From Alphaproteobacteria bacterium casp-alpha6 (lineage in GTDB: Bacteria > Pseudomonadota > Alphaproteobacteria > Rhodobacterales > Rhodobacteraceae): a stretch of 46,079 bases of DNA. The notes under the pieces are model-generated. The model did no database searches, had not been told where the DNA came from, and saw nothing but the letters and a program-made list of their open reading frames with translations. The position numbers and the translations under genes are program-made. The DNA lies in the NCBI GenBank assembly GCA_001510135.1, contig LFER01000062.1, forward strand, positions 1 through 46,079. Reading direction: 5' to 3'. The first letter of the stretch is position 1. Each line of letters begins with the position of its first letter. Below are positions 34,996 through 43,812 of this stretch, piece by piece.

Positions 34996-36177
34996 TCATT
35001 CGTTGTAAAGGCATCTGCGAATTTTCAACAGACCCTGCTCGGTGTGCGCCTTGTCTGCGACAAGCGCCACGCGGATATAATTATGTCCAGGGTTTTGGCC
35101 ATTTACGTCTTGGGCCAAATACCTCCCGGGAAGAACACGAAGTCCTTCTTCTCTCCAAAGTTTCACTGCAGCCTCTTCGCCATCCCGGTAAGGAAGCCAT
35201 AGAAAAAAACCCGCCTCGGGCGTGCTGACACCAGCGATGTTTCCCAAAATATCGTCGGCTAATTTGAATTTTTCTTCATAAAGGGCGCGGTTTTCTATGA
35301 CATGGGCCTCGTCGGCCCATACCGCCTCTGCCGCGCGCTGCAGGGGTAAGGGTAGTGGCGCACCAGAATATGCCCGCATGGTTTTCAGCTGGGTAATCGT
35401 TTTTTCGCCCCCGGCAGCAAATCCGGACCGCAGTCCGGGCAGATTGGAGCGCTTTGAAAGAGAATGAAAGATCACCACCCGTTCAGGATCGGCACCCATG
35501 TCCGCGGCAATTTCCAAGGCTCCAACTGGAGGACGTTTGCGGTAAATCTCACTGTAACACTCATCTGCCAGAATTTTGAAATCGTGTTTTTCCGCCAGCC
35601 CAATAAGGTCTTTCCAATAGCCCTCATCTGCCACGGCCCCCTGTGGATTGGCGGGCGAACAAATATAGGCGAGCGCCGTCTGATTAAGAATCTCACTCGG
35701 CAAGGCTGTATAATCTGGCAAAAATCCGGTCTCACGTGTCGCTGGCACGAATTCCGAAAGTGCCCCGACCGAAAGTGCGGCAAACATGTAAACTTGATAA
35801 AACGGGTTGGGCGTTAAAATAACCGGCTGCGCCCCATTTTTCTTTTCAGGACAAAGTGCCATCGCCGCATTGTACAGCCCTTCGCGCGTTCCATTTAATA
35901 CGATGACATTGCGATCTGCGTCCAAATCCACTCTGTAGCGGCGCTTCGCCCAATCGCAGATCGCACTGCGCAATTCTGGTGATCCTTCGTTAGGAGGGTA
36001 GCTGTTAAATCCAACAGCATTTTGCGCGATAATATCTATGATCCATGAGGGAAAGGCATGCGTTGGTTCACCGATCGTCATTGTCAAAGCAACATGCTCC
36101 GGCTGGATAGGGTCCAGCAGGTTGCGCAAACGCGCAAAAGGATAAGCGGGTAGGTTTGAAAACCGCTCAGGAAACAT
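34996..36177 (-). CDS. PLP-dependent aminotransferase class I/II, possibly succinyldiaminopimelate-type
   Basis: The product has 393 residues with the fold-type-I pattern: [11 protein letters not shown] (PLP phosphate loop), [22 protein letters not shown], and the Lys in [15 protein letters not shown] that forms the Schiff base. The C-terminal [15 protein letters not shown] agrees with DapC-like aminotransferases, which use succinyl-diaminopimelate in lysine and peptidoglycan synthesis; a general aspartate-type aminotransferase is also possible. It is 7 bp upstream of ftsK and probably co-transcribed with it and lolA. Confidence 0.9.
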   Translation of the reverse strand: MFPERFSNLPAYPFARLRNLLDPIQPEHVALTMTIGEPTHAFPSWIIDIIAQNAVGFNSYPPNEGSPELRSAICDWAKRRYRVDLDADRNVIVLNGTREGLYNAAMALCPEKKNGAQPVILTPNPFYQVYMFAALSVGALSEFVPATRETGFLPDYTALPSEILNQTALAYICSPANPQGAVADEGYWKDLIGLAEKHDFKILADECYSEIYRKRPPVGALEIAADMGADPERVVIFHSLSKRSNLPGLRSGFAAGGEKTITQLKTMRAYSGAPLPLPLQRAAEAVWADEAHVIENRALYEEKFKLADDILGNIAGVSTPEAGFFLWLPYRDGEEAAVKLWREEGLRVLPGRYLAQDVNGQNPGHNYIRVALVADKAHTEQGLLKIRRCLYNE

Positions 36178-36320
36178 TTTTTAGCCTCAAGTTTCGGGAT
36201 CATGACGCCCCGTTTGATAAAAGTGTACTCAATCAGAGAGGCCACGTCCACCAAAACCGCCCAATTTTTAGAAAATCTGGTCTCAAAACCACATTTTTTT
36301 TGGCGAAAAGGACTTTACTC

Positions 36321-37649
36321 TTATTTCAGCGCCTGCTCCGCCCCCAGTGCAAGCCGCAATAGCCGCTTTTCCTCAAAAGCGCCTGCAAGCAACATTACCC
36401 CACAACTGGGATGTCCCGTTGGCAACGTCACAGCGCATGTCCCCATTAAATTGGCGATCCGAGTATAGCGCAATGACAGCAGGTTTTCTGTGACATAATA
36501 ATCATCATCACTGAACAATTTTTCCAATTTGGGCGGTAATATTGGCGCAGTCGGGCAAAGCACCGCATCAAAACCCTGGATCAAAGATTTAAACGCTGCT
36601 CTATAACGTTCAAGCTGCTGCCAGCCTGCCACGAAATCAGCGGCACTTACATCTTTTCCCTGCCGAAACCTTTCGCAGATACGCGCAAACATCTTTTCCG
36701 GATTTGCTTCAATTTCGCGTTGCCATGTGCCATAGGCTTCTCCCACAAAAAGCGGCCCACCAATTGCATTTGCATCACTAAGAAAATCAACTGTTATTTC
36801 CGTGATTTCGGCACCCGCTTTTGCAAATTTTCTCACGGTTTCCTCAAAGGCTTTGCCGGGCTCCTCCCGCGTGACATCAAAAAGATCACTTTTCAAAACA
36901 GCCAAGCCTCGCCCTGAAACGGAGGCATTGGAAGTGTCCATCGCCCCTTGGCCTGTGAGAGCAGTAAAAATATGCGCCGCATCCTCAACTGTTTTGGTCA
37001 AAGGCCCAACAGTATCAAATGATGCGCAAAGCGGTACTACACCCTCAAGGGAAATAAGCCCTGATGTGGTCTTTAAGCCAACAAGGTCATTCCATGCCGC
37101 AGGAATGCGCACCGACCCCCCCGTATCAGATCCAATGGCCGCAGGCGCCAAACCAAAGGCAACCGATGCCCCTGCACCCGAAGAAGACCCTCCCGGTACC
37201 GTATCGGGAAAATTGATACAGGGCGGCGTTTCTTTAACGGGGTTTAATCCAATACCGGAAAACGCCAATTCCGACATATGAGTTTTGCCCAGACAAACGA
37301 GACCTAATGCTGTTGCTTCTCTTAGGCAGAAGGCATCTTTTTGCGGCACCCGCCCTTTGAGCAAGTCACTCCCTGCCTCCGTCACATAGCCTGCAGTATC
37401 AAAAAGGTCTTTCCAACTTATCGGCACCCCGTCCAATAATGACAACCTTTGACCGGAACGCGCCCTGGTTGAGGCCGTTTCTGCCTCTGCAAGCGCGCGT
37501 TTTTTCGTGGTCATCGTATAGATCCGCTTGGCCTCGGGATGCTCTTCAATCGACTGAAGATAGACCTGAGCTATCTCTACAGGATCCAAGGTCCCCGTAC
37601 CAATCGCACGCCCCAAGTCAGATGCCGACATTTCCAGAATTGAGCTCAT
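36321..37649 (-). CDS. Amidase (amidase-signature family)
   Basis: The product has 442 residues with the Ser-cisSer-Lys catalytic set: Lys80 in SWKDLF, Ser155 in PGGSSSGAGAS and Ser179 in GSDTGGSVRIPAAW. These enzymes hydrolyse amides, and GatA is a relative; here no gatB or gatC is nearby, so this is a free amidase of unknown substrate. AAAGGAAA precedes ATG 37649. The gene is divergent from the ubiH-type gene, with a 93-bp shared upstream region. Confidence 0.93.
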   Translation of the reverse strand: MSSILEMSASDLGRAIGTGTLDPVEIAQVYLQSIEEHPEAKRIYTMTTKKRALAEAETASTRARSGQRLSLLDGVPISWKDLFDTAGYVTEAGSDLLKGRVPQKDAFCLREATALGLVCLGKTHMSELAFSGIGLNPVKETPPCINFPDTVPGGSSSGAGASVAFGLAPAAIGSDTGGSVRIPAAWNDLVGLKTTSGLISLEGVVPLCASFDTVGPLTKTVEDAAHIFTALTGQGAMDTSNASVSGRGLAVLKSDLFDVTREEPGKAFEETVRKFAKAGAEITEITVDFLSDANAIGGPLFVGEAYGTWQREIEANPEKMFARICERFRQGKDVSAADFVAGWQQLERYRAAFKSLIQGFDAVLCPTAPILPPKLEKLFSDDDYYVTENLLSLRYTRIANLMGTCAVTLPTGHPSCGVMLLAGAFEEKRLLRLALGAEQALK

Positions 37650-37742
37650 TTTCGTTTCCTTTATTGGCGATAATTGGCGCTCAGCGCCTCAGCGGCAACA
37701 GCGCACATGGACAAACGACATATGCACATCATATGAGGGTTT

Positions 37743-38960
37743 ATGACAATCACAACTGATATCGCGATTATCGGCGGTGGGCTTTCAGGTGCACTGATGG
37801 CCATTTGCGCCGAAGCTCATGGGTTTACTGCCTGTGTTATTGATGCACAACCGTCGCATCTTCAGAACTTTGATGATTTTGACGGCCGCTCCTATGCCAT
37901 GGCACATACCTCCGTCAGAGTGCTGAAAGCTTTGGGCCTTTGGCAACATCTTGAACAGACTGCTCAACCCATTCTTGATATCAAGATCAGCAATGGTGGG
38001 ATTTCTGAAACACCCTCTCCGTTTCTTCTTCACTTTGATCATCAAGATCTGGAAGAAGGGCCAATGGGCCATATGGTCGAAGACCGCATTTTACGACCAC
38101 TCCTGCAAGAACATCTCAAACAAAGGGACCGGATCATCTATCTTGATGAAACCGAAGTTATTGAACATAACTCCGAACAAGCATCCAGCGGCCTCATCTT
38201 GAAAGGGCAAAAGACCACGGTGACGGCACAATTGGTCATCGCTGCCGATGGTCGCAAAAGCGCTTTGGCCTCCTCCGCAGGCATCACCTATAGCGGTTGG
38301 GACTATGCGCAAACCTCTCTCGTGTGCGCTTTGGAACATGAAAAACCACATCGTGGGATTGCCTATCAGCATTTCATGCCTCCGGGCCCGCTCGCCATTC
38401 TGCCACTCAAAAATAACCGTGCCTCAATTGTCTGGACCGAGACGAAAGACAACGCAAAAACCATCATGGGACTGGACGCCGACGCATATCTGGATGTTCT
38501 TCGCCCCCGATTTGGCGATTTTCTAGGCGATATCCGCCTTGCCGGAAAGCGTTTCGCGTTCCCTCTGGAGATGAGCATAGCCAAAAGCCTCGTTGCAAAT
38601 CGCCTTGCCCTTGTAGGAGACGCAGCTCATGGAATGCACCCAATAGCAGGACAGGGTTTAAATGCTGGTCTGCGCGATATCGCTGCCCTGACCCAAATCA
38701 TCCATGATGCAAAACAAAGGGGCGAAGACTTTGGATCCACCGCGGTTCTGAACCGCTATCAGGAATGGCGCCGCTTTGACGCCACAGCGCTTCCCCTTGC
38801 CTTGGACGGGTTTAATCGGCTGTTTTCAAACCATAATCAATTTCTGCAGGATATGCGCGCCCTTGGCATCGGAATTGTAAACCAATTTCCGGGGCTCAAA
38901 AGGCATCTTATGCGCGAAGCCGCGGGATTGTCCGGAGAGCTCCCCGAGCTGATGCGCTAG
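37743..38960 (+). CDS. UbiH/UbiF-family FAD-dependent hydroxylase
   Basis: The product has 405 residues. The FAD dinucleotide motif is IIGGGLSGALMAI at about 8-20, the second is VIAADGRKSALA, and the third is LALVGDAAHGMHPIAGQGLN at about 287-306. The UbiH/UbiF/COQ6 family hydroxylates the ubiquinone ring. In Rhodobacterales a single copy of this type (UbiL/H-like) can act at more than one ring position; exact position specificity is not visible in sequence. The gene is monocistronic and convergent with the Trm112-like gene. Confidence 0.9.
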   Translation: MTITTDIAIIGGGLSGALMAICAEAHGFTACVIDAQPSHLQNFDDFDGRSYAMAHTSVRVLKALGLWQHLEQTAQPILDIKISNGGISETPSPFLLHFDHQDLEEGPMGHMVEDRILRPLLQEHLKQRDRIIYLDETEVIEHNSEQASSGLILKGQKTTVTAQLVIAADGRKSALASSAGITYSGWDYAQTSLVCALEHEKPHRGIAYQHFMPPGPLAILPLKNNRASIVWTETKDNAKTIMGLDADAYLDVLRPRFGDFLGDIRLAGKRFAFPLEMSIAKSLVANRLALVGDAAHGMHPIAGQGLNAGLRDIAALTQIIHDAKQRGEDFGSTAVLNRYQEWRRFDATALPLALDGFNRLFSNHNQFLQDMRALGIGIVNQFPGLKRHLMREAAGLSGELPELMR

Positions 38961-39151
38961 ACGACCGCTGCCCCTGTCCCAAATCTCAGAAGAGACCCTT
39001 GACGTCTCATCGCCAATTTACGCACATATTTTCTTTAAATCAGCCCAAGAAGGTACCTGACCGGTCAGCGCAAAGATGTTTCGTTTTCTTTGTCTAAATA
39101 CTCAGATCCACATGCTTAGACCCAACAAAAATGTCAGGCAGCAGGCACGAA

Positions 39152-39346
39152 TTAACGATCATCCAAGCGACGCGCTTCATCAATCAACATTATCGGAATA
39201 CCGTCGCGTATCGGATAAGCAAGGCCCGCCTTTTGACAAATTAGCTCCTGATCATCCTTGCGGTATTCCAGCGTCGCATGGGTCAAAGGACACACGATCG
39301 CTTCAAGCATCCTGCGATGCACGCCACTATTCTGCGTCTCGCTCAT
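39152..39346 (-). CDS. Trm112-family small protein
   Basis: The product has 64 residues with the core [34 protein letters not shown] cut as [16 protein letters not shown] and then [20 protein letters not shown]. The Trm112/YcaR domain serves as an activating partner of methyltransferases in eukaryotes and archaea, and of uncertain partners in bacteria. Only two of the four cysteines of zinc-binding members remain (Cys19 and Cys37), which is common in the short bacterial form. It overlaps the LON-domain gene by 4 bp (ATGA). Confidence 0.9.
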   Translation of the reverse strand: MSETQNSGVHRRMLEAIVCPLTHATLEYRKDDQELICQKAGLAYPIRDGIPIMLIDEARRLDDR

Positions 39347-39981
39347 TGCAAAACGTCTCCCCCGTCTCCCCCACGAAGGCTATATTCAATCAAGGTCACA
39401 ATCGTTTCTCGTCGTGTGACCAGAGACGGCGCTTCAAGAAGCGCCTGCTTGTCTTCTACATCAAAATCCAAAAGCATAGAGAGCGAATTAATCAACAGCT
39501 CGTCATCTGCATCCTTGAGCGTATCCCAATCCGTGGACAATCCACGTGCCTTGAAATACCGCGCGAGTATTTTGAAAAACGCAGACCGGTCAAACCCCGG
39601 ATCTTTCTCACAGGTGGCACGATCTGCTTCAAAACCATTCCAACTGACATCAAAACGCCTGTAAGGGGTGAACCCCTCAATTTCTCCCCGAATGCGATAG
39701 CGACTGACGCCGGTGAGGGTGATCATATACCGACCATCCTCTGTTTCCGAAAACTGGGTTAAACGGCCAGCACAGCCAATAGCTTGCATCCGTTCATCGC
39801 CTTTTTGACCGCTTGTTTGGATCATCCCAATTAACCGCTCAGGGGTTTTTAATACATCCTCTATCATCGACAAATAGCGTGGCTCAAAAATGTGCAAAGG
39901 CAATCTTGAACGGGGCAGCAAAAGCGCACCGGGAAGAGGGAACACCGCAATGGTGTCAGGAAGATCAAAATTCATTACCAT
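39343..39981 (-). CDS. LON substrate-binding-domain protein
   Basis: The product has 212 residues and consists of a LON N-terminal domain without AAA+ or protease parts: [26 protein letters not shown] cut at LLP and then [35 protein letters not shown]. Such stand-alone LON-domain proteins are common beside Trm112-like and thioredoxin genes in alphaproteobacteria; their function is not known. It lies 26 bp downstream of the thioredoxin-TPR gene and is coupled to the Trm112-like gene by an ATGA overlap. Confidence 0.92.
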   Translation of the reverse strand: MVMNFDLPDTIAVFPLPGALLLPRSRLPLHIFEPRYLSMIEDVLKTPERLIGMIQTSGQKGDERMQAIGCAGRLTQFSETEDGRYMITLTGVSRYRIRGEIEGFTPYRRFDVSWNGFEADRATCEKDPGFDRSAFFKILARYFKARGLSTDWDTLKDADDELLINSLSMLLDFDVEDKQALLEAPSLVTRRETIVTLIEYSLRGGDGGDVLQ

Positions 39982-40007
39982 GCGTCAGATGTAGCTCCGC
40001 ATAGCGT

Positions 40008-40922
40008 TCAGGCAAATATCAAAGAGCTTAATTTTCTCCGTCCGTTGAGAACAATGGGATCATTGGGTTTCAGCGCATCAAAAATAGTAAATAACTGTGT
40101 TTTGGCGGCACCCTCATTCCATTCCCTGTCTCTTCTGAAAATTTCTAATAATTCGCCAACTGCCTCTTCGGCAGCGCCTGATGCATAAAGCGCTTGCGCA
40201 AGGTCAAATCGGGCCTGATGATCTTCTGGGCTTTCTTCAACTTTGCTGCGCAAGTCACCAATCGGACCCGCGTTGGCGGCCTGTTTGGCCAATTCCAATT
40301 GCGCATAGGCCGTTTCCAGCTCGGGTCTTTGCGCAATTTCTGCCGGCGCACCATTGAGAACCGCCTCTGCCTGTTCAAGATCGTTTAGCGCAATCAACGC
40401 GCGCACCAACCCGCCATAAGCGCCGGGATGGTTTGGGCTTTCTCCCAAAATAGCGGAAAAGGTTTGGGCTGCGTCTTCTGCGTCACCCGCCGCGAGAAAC
40501 TCTTCGGCGGCGGCAACTGCATCTCCAAGCCCACCATCGGCACTCCCGCCGCTGGCTGCGACAACCTTTTCTACAAAAGCCTTCACTTCAGAGGCTGGTA
40601 TTGCCCCTTGAAAGGCATCAATCGGTTTACCCTGCCAAAAAGCATAGACCGTAGGGATGGTTTGAACACGCATCTGCCCCGCGATCATCTGATTTTCATC
40701 GACGTTCACTTTGGCCATTTTCACAGCCCCTTTGGCAGCGATCACGGCCTCTTCCAGTTGTGGGCCAAGCGTCCGGCAGGGTCCACACCAGGGCGCCCAG
40801 AAATCTACAATAACCGGCACGGTTTGGCTCGCATCAAGAACATCGGCCATGAAATTGGCTTCACTGGCATCAAAAACCAAATCAGTGGATGAGGCTTCGG
40901 GGGATTGTCCTAGTTCCAACAT
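40008..40922 (-). CDS. Thioredoxin-TPR protein (CnoX/YbbN type)
   Basis: The product has 304 residues. The N-terminal thioredoxin domain (about 15-125) has the active site WCGPC at 45-49, an intact redox pair. The C-terminal half (about 140-304) carries tetratricopeptide-like repeats (AAEEFLAAGDAEDAAQTFSAIL, EDHQARFDLAQALYASGAAEEAVGELL, each quoted in part). E. coli CnoX/YbbN has the same layout, is a chaperone-redoxin that protects GroEL clients, but has SXXC in place of CXXC. The intact CXXC here suggests true thiol-disulfide activity, as reported for alphaproteobacterial homologues. It is followed by the LON-domain and Trm112-like genes. Confidence 0.92.
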   Translation of the reverse strand: MLELGQSPEASSTDLVFDASEANFMADVLDASQTVPVIVDFWAPWCGPCRTLGPQLEEAVIAAKGAVKMAKVNVDENQMIAGQMRVQTIPTVYAFWQGKPIDAFQGAIPASEVKAFVEKVVAASGGSADGGLGDAVAAAEEFLAAGDAEDAAQTFSAILGESPNHPGAYGGLVRALIALNDLEQAEAVLNGAPAEIAQRPELETAYAQLELAKQAANAGPIGDLRSKVEESPEDHQARFDLAQALYASGAAEEAVGELLEIFRRDREWNEGAAKTQLFTIFDALKPNDPIVLNGRRKLSSLIFA

Positions 40923-40977
40923 CTATTTTCTCTCATCGTGTTGCTTTAATCTTATATATGGAGGCTCATCACAGAAT

Positions 40978-41766
40978 TCAAAGGTCAAAACTTGCAAAAA
41001 CCGGTGCATGGTCGCTTGGTTGGTCCCACCCACGCACCGGACGTAAAATACGTGATCCATGTGCTTTATCCGATATATCCTGTGACGCCCAGATGTGATC
41101 AAGCCGTCGTCCCTTGTCAGCCCCATCCCAATCCGCAGCCCGATAGGACCACCAAGAATACAACCGACCTTCGGGAATATCTTGACGTGTAACATCCACC
41201 CATTTGCCCGAACCTTGTACGTCTGCCAGTGTGTCCACTTCTATTGGCGTATGGCTTACAACTTTCAAAAGCTTTTTATGATCCCAAACATCGTCTTCGC
41301 GTGGAGCAATGTTTAAATCTCCAACCAAAACAGAGGCTTTGGGCGGAAAATCCTCAAAATAAGCTTTCATCGCCGCTAGATAATCGAGCTTCTGGCCGAA
41401 TTTCTCATTGACTTCACGATCGGGCACATCCCCGCCCGCGGGCACATAGAAATTGTGGATTGTAAGCCCGTTTTCAAGCTGACCGGCAATATGGCGGGCG
41501 TGTCCAAGATCGGCAAAATCCTCTGCTGCAACTTCTGTGATGGGGCGGCGCGATAGAATGGCCACGCCATTATACCCTTTCTGTCCGCGGGCGATCACAT
41601 GGGAATAACCAGCGAGTCCAAAAAGATCCATGGGGATTTTATCGACAGGAGATTTGCATTCCTGCAGACAGAGCACATCAGGCGCCTCTTCCTTCAATAG
41701 CTTTACAACCAAAGAGGCCCGAAGGCGGACAGAGTTAATATTCCAAGTGGCAATGGTCGTCGTCAA
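40978..41766 (-). CDS. xth: Exodeoxyribonuclease III
   Basis: The enzyme is the major AP endonuclease and 3' repair exonuclease. The product has 262 residues. The Mg-dependent endonuclease motifs are ATWNINSVRLR, LCLQECKSP, VLVGDLNIAPREDDVW, LDHIWAS and SDHAPVFASF. The start appears to be TTG 41766, with AAAGGA seven bases upstream and no closer ATG; this is a rare start but matches the family N-terminus exactly. It is monocistronic by spacing, 55 bp before the thioredoxin gene. Confidence 0.95.
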   Translation of the reverse strand: MTTTIATWNINSVRLRASLVVKLLKEEAPDVLCLQECKSPVDKIPMDLFGLAGYSHVIARGQKGYNGVAILSRRPITEVAAEDFADLGHARHIAGQLENGLTIHNFYVPAGGDVPDREVNEKFGQKLDYLAAMKAYFEDFPPKASVLVGDLNIAPREDDVWDHKKLLKVVSHTPIEVDTLADVQGSGKWVDVTRQDIPEGRLYSWWSYRAADWDGADKGRRLDHIWASQDISDKAHGSRILRPVRGWDQPSDHAPVFASFDL

Positions 41767-41829
41767 ATCAAATGTCCTTTGTATTAGAAGCAGACCGCCC
41801 CTAACACATCGGATGCAAAGGGTGTAGAA

Positions 41830-42219
41830 CTAATCTGCATCATAGGACACGATTTCAAATTCAGTTCCATCGCCATCCGTAAAATAAAACCGGCGACCGG
41901 GTTCATAGTCGCCATGAGAATAGGGGGTGAAACCCATCATTTTCACCTTTGCTTCCGTCTCATCAATATCGGAAACGCAAATGCCAATGTGATTGAGGCC
42001 GCCTTTTACGCCATGGGGATCCCGTAAAGCGGTCAAAGGTTCCGCGGGACAGTAAAGCGCGATATATTGCGCTTCATTACCAACATGAACCGAAAATCCT
42101 GTTTCCATCGCAGTGCCCTGCCACCGAATTTTCCAGTCAAATAAATCCACTGAAAGTTGCGCTGTTTTGATCGGATCAGGCGTACTATAATTGACGTGCT
42201 CTAATTGCGCTTGTTTCAT
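41830..42219 (-). CDS. VOC-family (glyoxalase-like) protein, probable SoxR target
   Basis: The product has 129 residues from ATG 42219 (MKQAQLEHVNYSTPD), chosen because AGGA lies seven bases upstream. It has the paired beta-alpha-beta-beta-beta layout of VOC proteins, with metal-ligand candidates in LEHVNYS, GGLNHIGICVSD and GTEFEIVSYD. The family covers glyoxalases, dioxygenases and resistance proteins; the reaction is not predictable here. It is divergent from soxR, and the promoter between them (42252-42282) is of SoxR type, so it is likely induced by redox-cycling compounds. Confidence 0.86.
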   Translation of the reverse strand: MKQAQLEHVNYSTPDPIKTAQLSVDLFDWKIRWQGTAMETGFSVHVGNEAQYIALYCPAEPLTALRDPHGVKGGLNHIGICVSDIDETEAKVKMMGFTPYSHGDYEPGRRFYFTDGDGTEFEIVSYDAD

Positions 42220-42251
42220 GGGAAATCCTTTCATACTTATTCGACGACTCA

Positions 42252-42282
42252 CTTTTAAAAGCTCAACCTAACTTTAGCTCAA
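42252..42282 (-). promoter_or_regulatory. SoxR-type operator/promoter for the VOC gene
   Basis: The - strand has a -35 hexamer TTGAGC (42282-42277), a 19-bp spacer and a -10 hexamer TAAAAG (42257-42252). The long spacer is diagnostic of MerR-family promoters. The palindrome CTCAACCTAACTTTAG (42262-42277, + strand) matches the SoxR box CTCAAGTTAACTTGAG at 13 of 16 positions and begins at the last base of the -35 hexamer, the same register as in the E. coli soxS promoter. Transcription would run to the VOC gene at 42219. Confidence 0.8.
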
Positions 42283-42293
42283 GGAAAATATTT

Positions 42294-42746
42294 ATGCCCA
42301 CTTTGACAGAAATTTCGATCGGAGCTTTATCCCGTCGGACCGGTGTCGCAGTCTCCGCTTTGAGATATTATGAAACGCTTGGCTTGATCTCGTCAAATCG
42401 CAACAGAGGTGGACAGCGACGTTTTTTGAGATCTGACATCAGGCGTGTTTCCTTTATCAAAGCAGCACAAACTTTTGGATTTACTCTACCCCGCATAAAA
42501 GAGTTGTTCTCAATTCTGCCCGCCCAACGCACCCCGACCGGAGAGGATTGACGCAAGATTTCTGATATTTTCAAAAATGATCTAAATGAAAAAATTGATC
42601 AACTCATGCGTCTGCGTGACGCGTTGGATGGCTGTATCGGATGCGGGTGTTTGTCGCTTCGGGCCTGCCAAATTTTTAATCCTGACGATATTGCCGCACG
42701 GCGCGGGACCGGTGCACGCTTTATTGCAGAAACCCCGCAGATATAG
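42294..42746 (+). pseudogene. soxR: Redox-sensing regulator SoxR, interrupted by one in-frame TGA
   Basis: The frame from ATG 42294 encodes 85 residues of a MerR-family regulator (IGALSRRTGVAVSALRYYE, GGQRRFLRSDIRRVSFIKAA) and then meets TGA at 42549-42551. The same frame continues without shift for 64 residues to TAG 42744-42746. These contain the dimerisation helix and the SoxR [2Fe-2S] motif CIGCGCLSLRAC (cysteines at codons 114, 117, 119 and 125, spacing C-x2-C-x-C-x5-C), ending GTGARFIAE. The TGA stands where E. coli SoxR has Trp91, so a single TGG-to-TGA change explains it. The 85-residue product would keep the DNA-binding domain but lose the sensor and dimer helix. Other genes here use TGA as a stop, so a changed code is unlikely. 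Readthrough or sequencing error remains possible. Confidence 0.9.
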
Positions 42747-42798
42747 GTTGTGGGAAACATAAATCCCTCGGCCTGAAATCACTTCAATATCATATTTT

Positions 42799-42825
42799 AA
42801 AAAAAAGGTCCGGGAAGCCCGGACC
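42799..42825 (-). terminator. Strong Rho-independent terminator
   Basis: GGTCCGGG (42807-42814) and CCCGGACC (42818-42825) form a perfect 8-bp GC-rich stem with a three-base loop. On the - strand it is followed by a run of eight T (42806-42799). The geometry is ideal. It ends the candidate small RNA and any readthrough from the response regulator. Confidence 0.88.
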
Positions 42826-42875
42826 AGTCCAACAGGGAGGATGCATACCTTTACCCGGATATGCGCGGTAACCAT
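42799..42875 (-). ncRNA. Candidate small RNA with CCTCCC motif and own terminator
   Basis: On the - strand a promoter-like pair at 42882-42909 would start a transcript near 42875 that ends in a strong hairpin plus T-run at 42825-42799, about 77 nt in all. Within it, a 5-bp hairpin (ATATG / CATAT) precedes an unpaired AUCCUCCCUG stretch, which is complementary to Shine-Dalgarno sequences. Short RNAs with exposed CCUCC motifs are known in Rhodobacter and other alphaproteobacteria. No reading frame explains the conserved elements. It could instead be the 3' end of the response-regulator mRNA, which lies upstream on the same strand. Confidence 0.5.
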
Positions 42876-42881
42876 ATGTGA

Positions 42882-42909
42882 AATATATAGAAGTTTAGTA
42901 GTTTTTCAA
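42882..42909 (-). promoter_or_regulatory. Sigma-70-like promoter for the candidate small RNA
   Basis: On the - strand TTGAAA (42909-42904) and TATATT (42887-42882) are separated by 16 bases. The pair lies just past the stop of the response-regulator gene (42934) and points at the small-RNA region. The -10 element is embedded in an AT-rich stretch, so the exact hexamer is uncertain. Confidence 0.5.
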
Positions 42910-42933
42910 TATACTCATTTGCCACTGTTGCTA

Positions 42934-43620
42934 TTATGCTACAATTTTATATCCGCCAGACTCAGTCACCAAAAGTTTCGCCTGAGAAGGATCCGGTTCT
43001 ATTTTCTGCCTGAGCCTATATATATGAGTTTCCAGCGTATGTGTGGTCACACCGGCATTATACCCCCAAACTTCATGTAACAGAACTTCGCGCTGCACGG
43101 TCACATTATCGGCACGAAGAAGATATTTTAGAATATTTGTTTCCTTTTCCGTTAATCTTATTTTGCGACCATCATCTTTCAAAAGGAATTTTTGTGCAGG
43201 CTTAAAAATATAGGGTCCGAGCAAAAAATATGCATCTTCAGTCTGCTCAAACTGGCGAAGTTGAGACCGAATGCGTGCCAATAAAACCGGAAATTTAAAC
43301 GGCTTTGTAACATAATCATTCGCACCTGCGTCCAAGCCAAGTATTGTATCAGCATCACTGTCCTGTCCGGTTAGCATGATGATGGGACATTTGACATTTT
43401 GCTTGCGCATGATGCGGCAAAGCTCTCGTCCGTCCGTATCGGGTAAACCAATATCCAAAATGATTATATCAAAATCCTGCCGACCTATCTGTTCAAGGGT
43501 TTCTCGGGCAGAACTGGCTTGTTCAATTAAAAATTCGCCTGTGATCAGCAACTGTTCTGCAAGCGCATCTCTTAGATCCTCTTCATCATCCACCAGCAAA
43601 ATTTTTTTCATCTGCGCCAT
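42934..43620 (-). CDS. OmpR/PhoB-family response regulator
   Basis: The product has 228 residues. The receiver domain (about 5-118) has the acidic pair Asp11-Asp12, the phosphorylation site Asp56 in IILDIGLPDTDG, Thr84 and Lys106 in VTKPFKF. The C-terminal winged helix (about 130-228) has LTEKETNILKYLL, VLLHEVWGYNAGVTTHTLETHIYRLRQKIEPDP cut at TTH, and ESGGYKIVA. It is a DNA-binding regulator; no histidine kinase is adjacent, so it is an orphan in this window. AAGGAAAG lies about eight bases before ATG 43620. The next gene on the other side is ribA, divergent. Confidence 0.93.
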   Translation of the reverse strand: MAQMKKILLVDDEEDLRDALAEQLLITGEFLIEQASSARETLEQIGRQDFDIIILDIGLPDTDGRELCRIMRKQNVKCPIIMLTGQDSDADTILGLDAGANDYVTKPFKFPVLLARIRSQLRQFEQTEDAYFLLGPYIFKPAQKFLLKDDGRKIRLTEKETNILKYLLRADNVTVQREVLLHEVWGYNAGVTTHTLETHIYRLRQKIEPDPSQAKLLVTESGGYKIVA

Positions 43621-43812
43621 ATATTTGTCTTTCCTTGTTGCAACTAAAAGGTGCGTCCCGATCCGGAAAATTGCAAGGGCAGCTTAAATCATTTCACGCG
43701 GACGTGTATAATTCAGAGCGTTTTGAAACAATTGACGGCGAAAATGAAACATTGAAAGTTCTCGACCTTTGTCGCAAAAGTTCTAAGTGAGTTTTCATCG
43801 GTTGCAGGTGAC

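Noticed and set aside
39076-39762. Long + strand frame over the Trm112-like and LON-domain genes
   Set aside because: It is the antisense shadow of two genes with clear family signatures and an ATGA overlap.
42549-42551. TGA read as Trp under a changed genetic code
   Set aside because: Many intact genes in the window end in TGA (for example the sulfotransferase, nth and ribA), so TGA is a normal stop here.
43621-43812. FMN riboswitch before ribA
   Set aside because: The conserved RFN element blocks are not visible in the 192 bp upstream.
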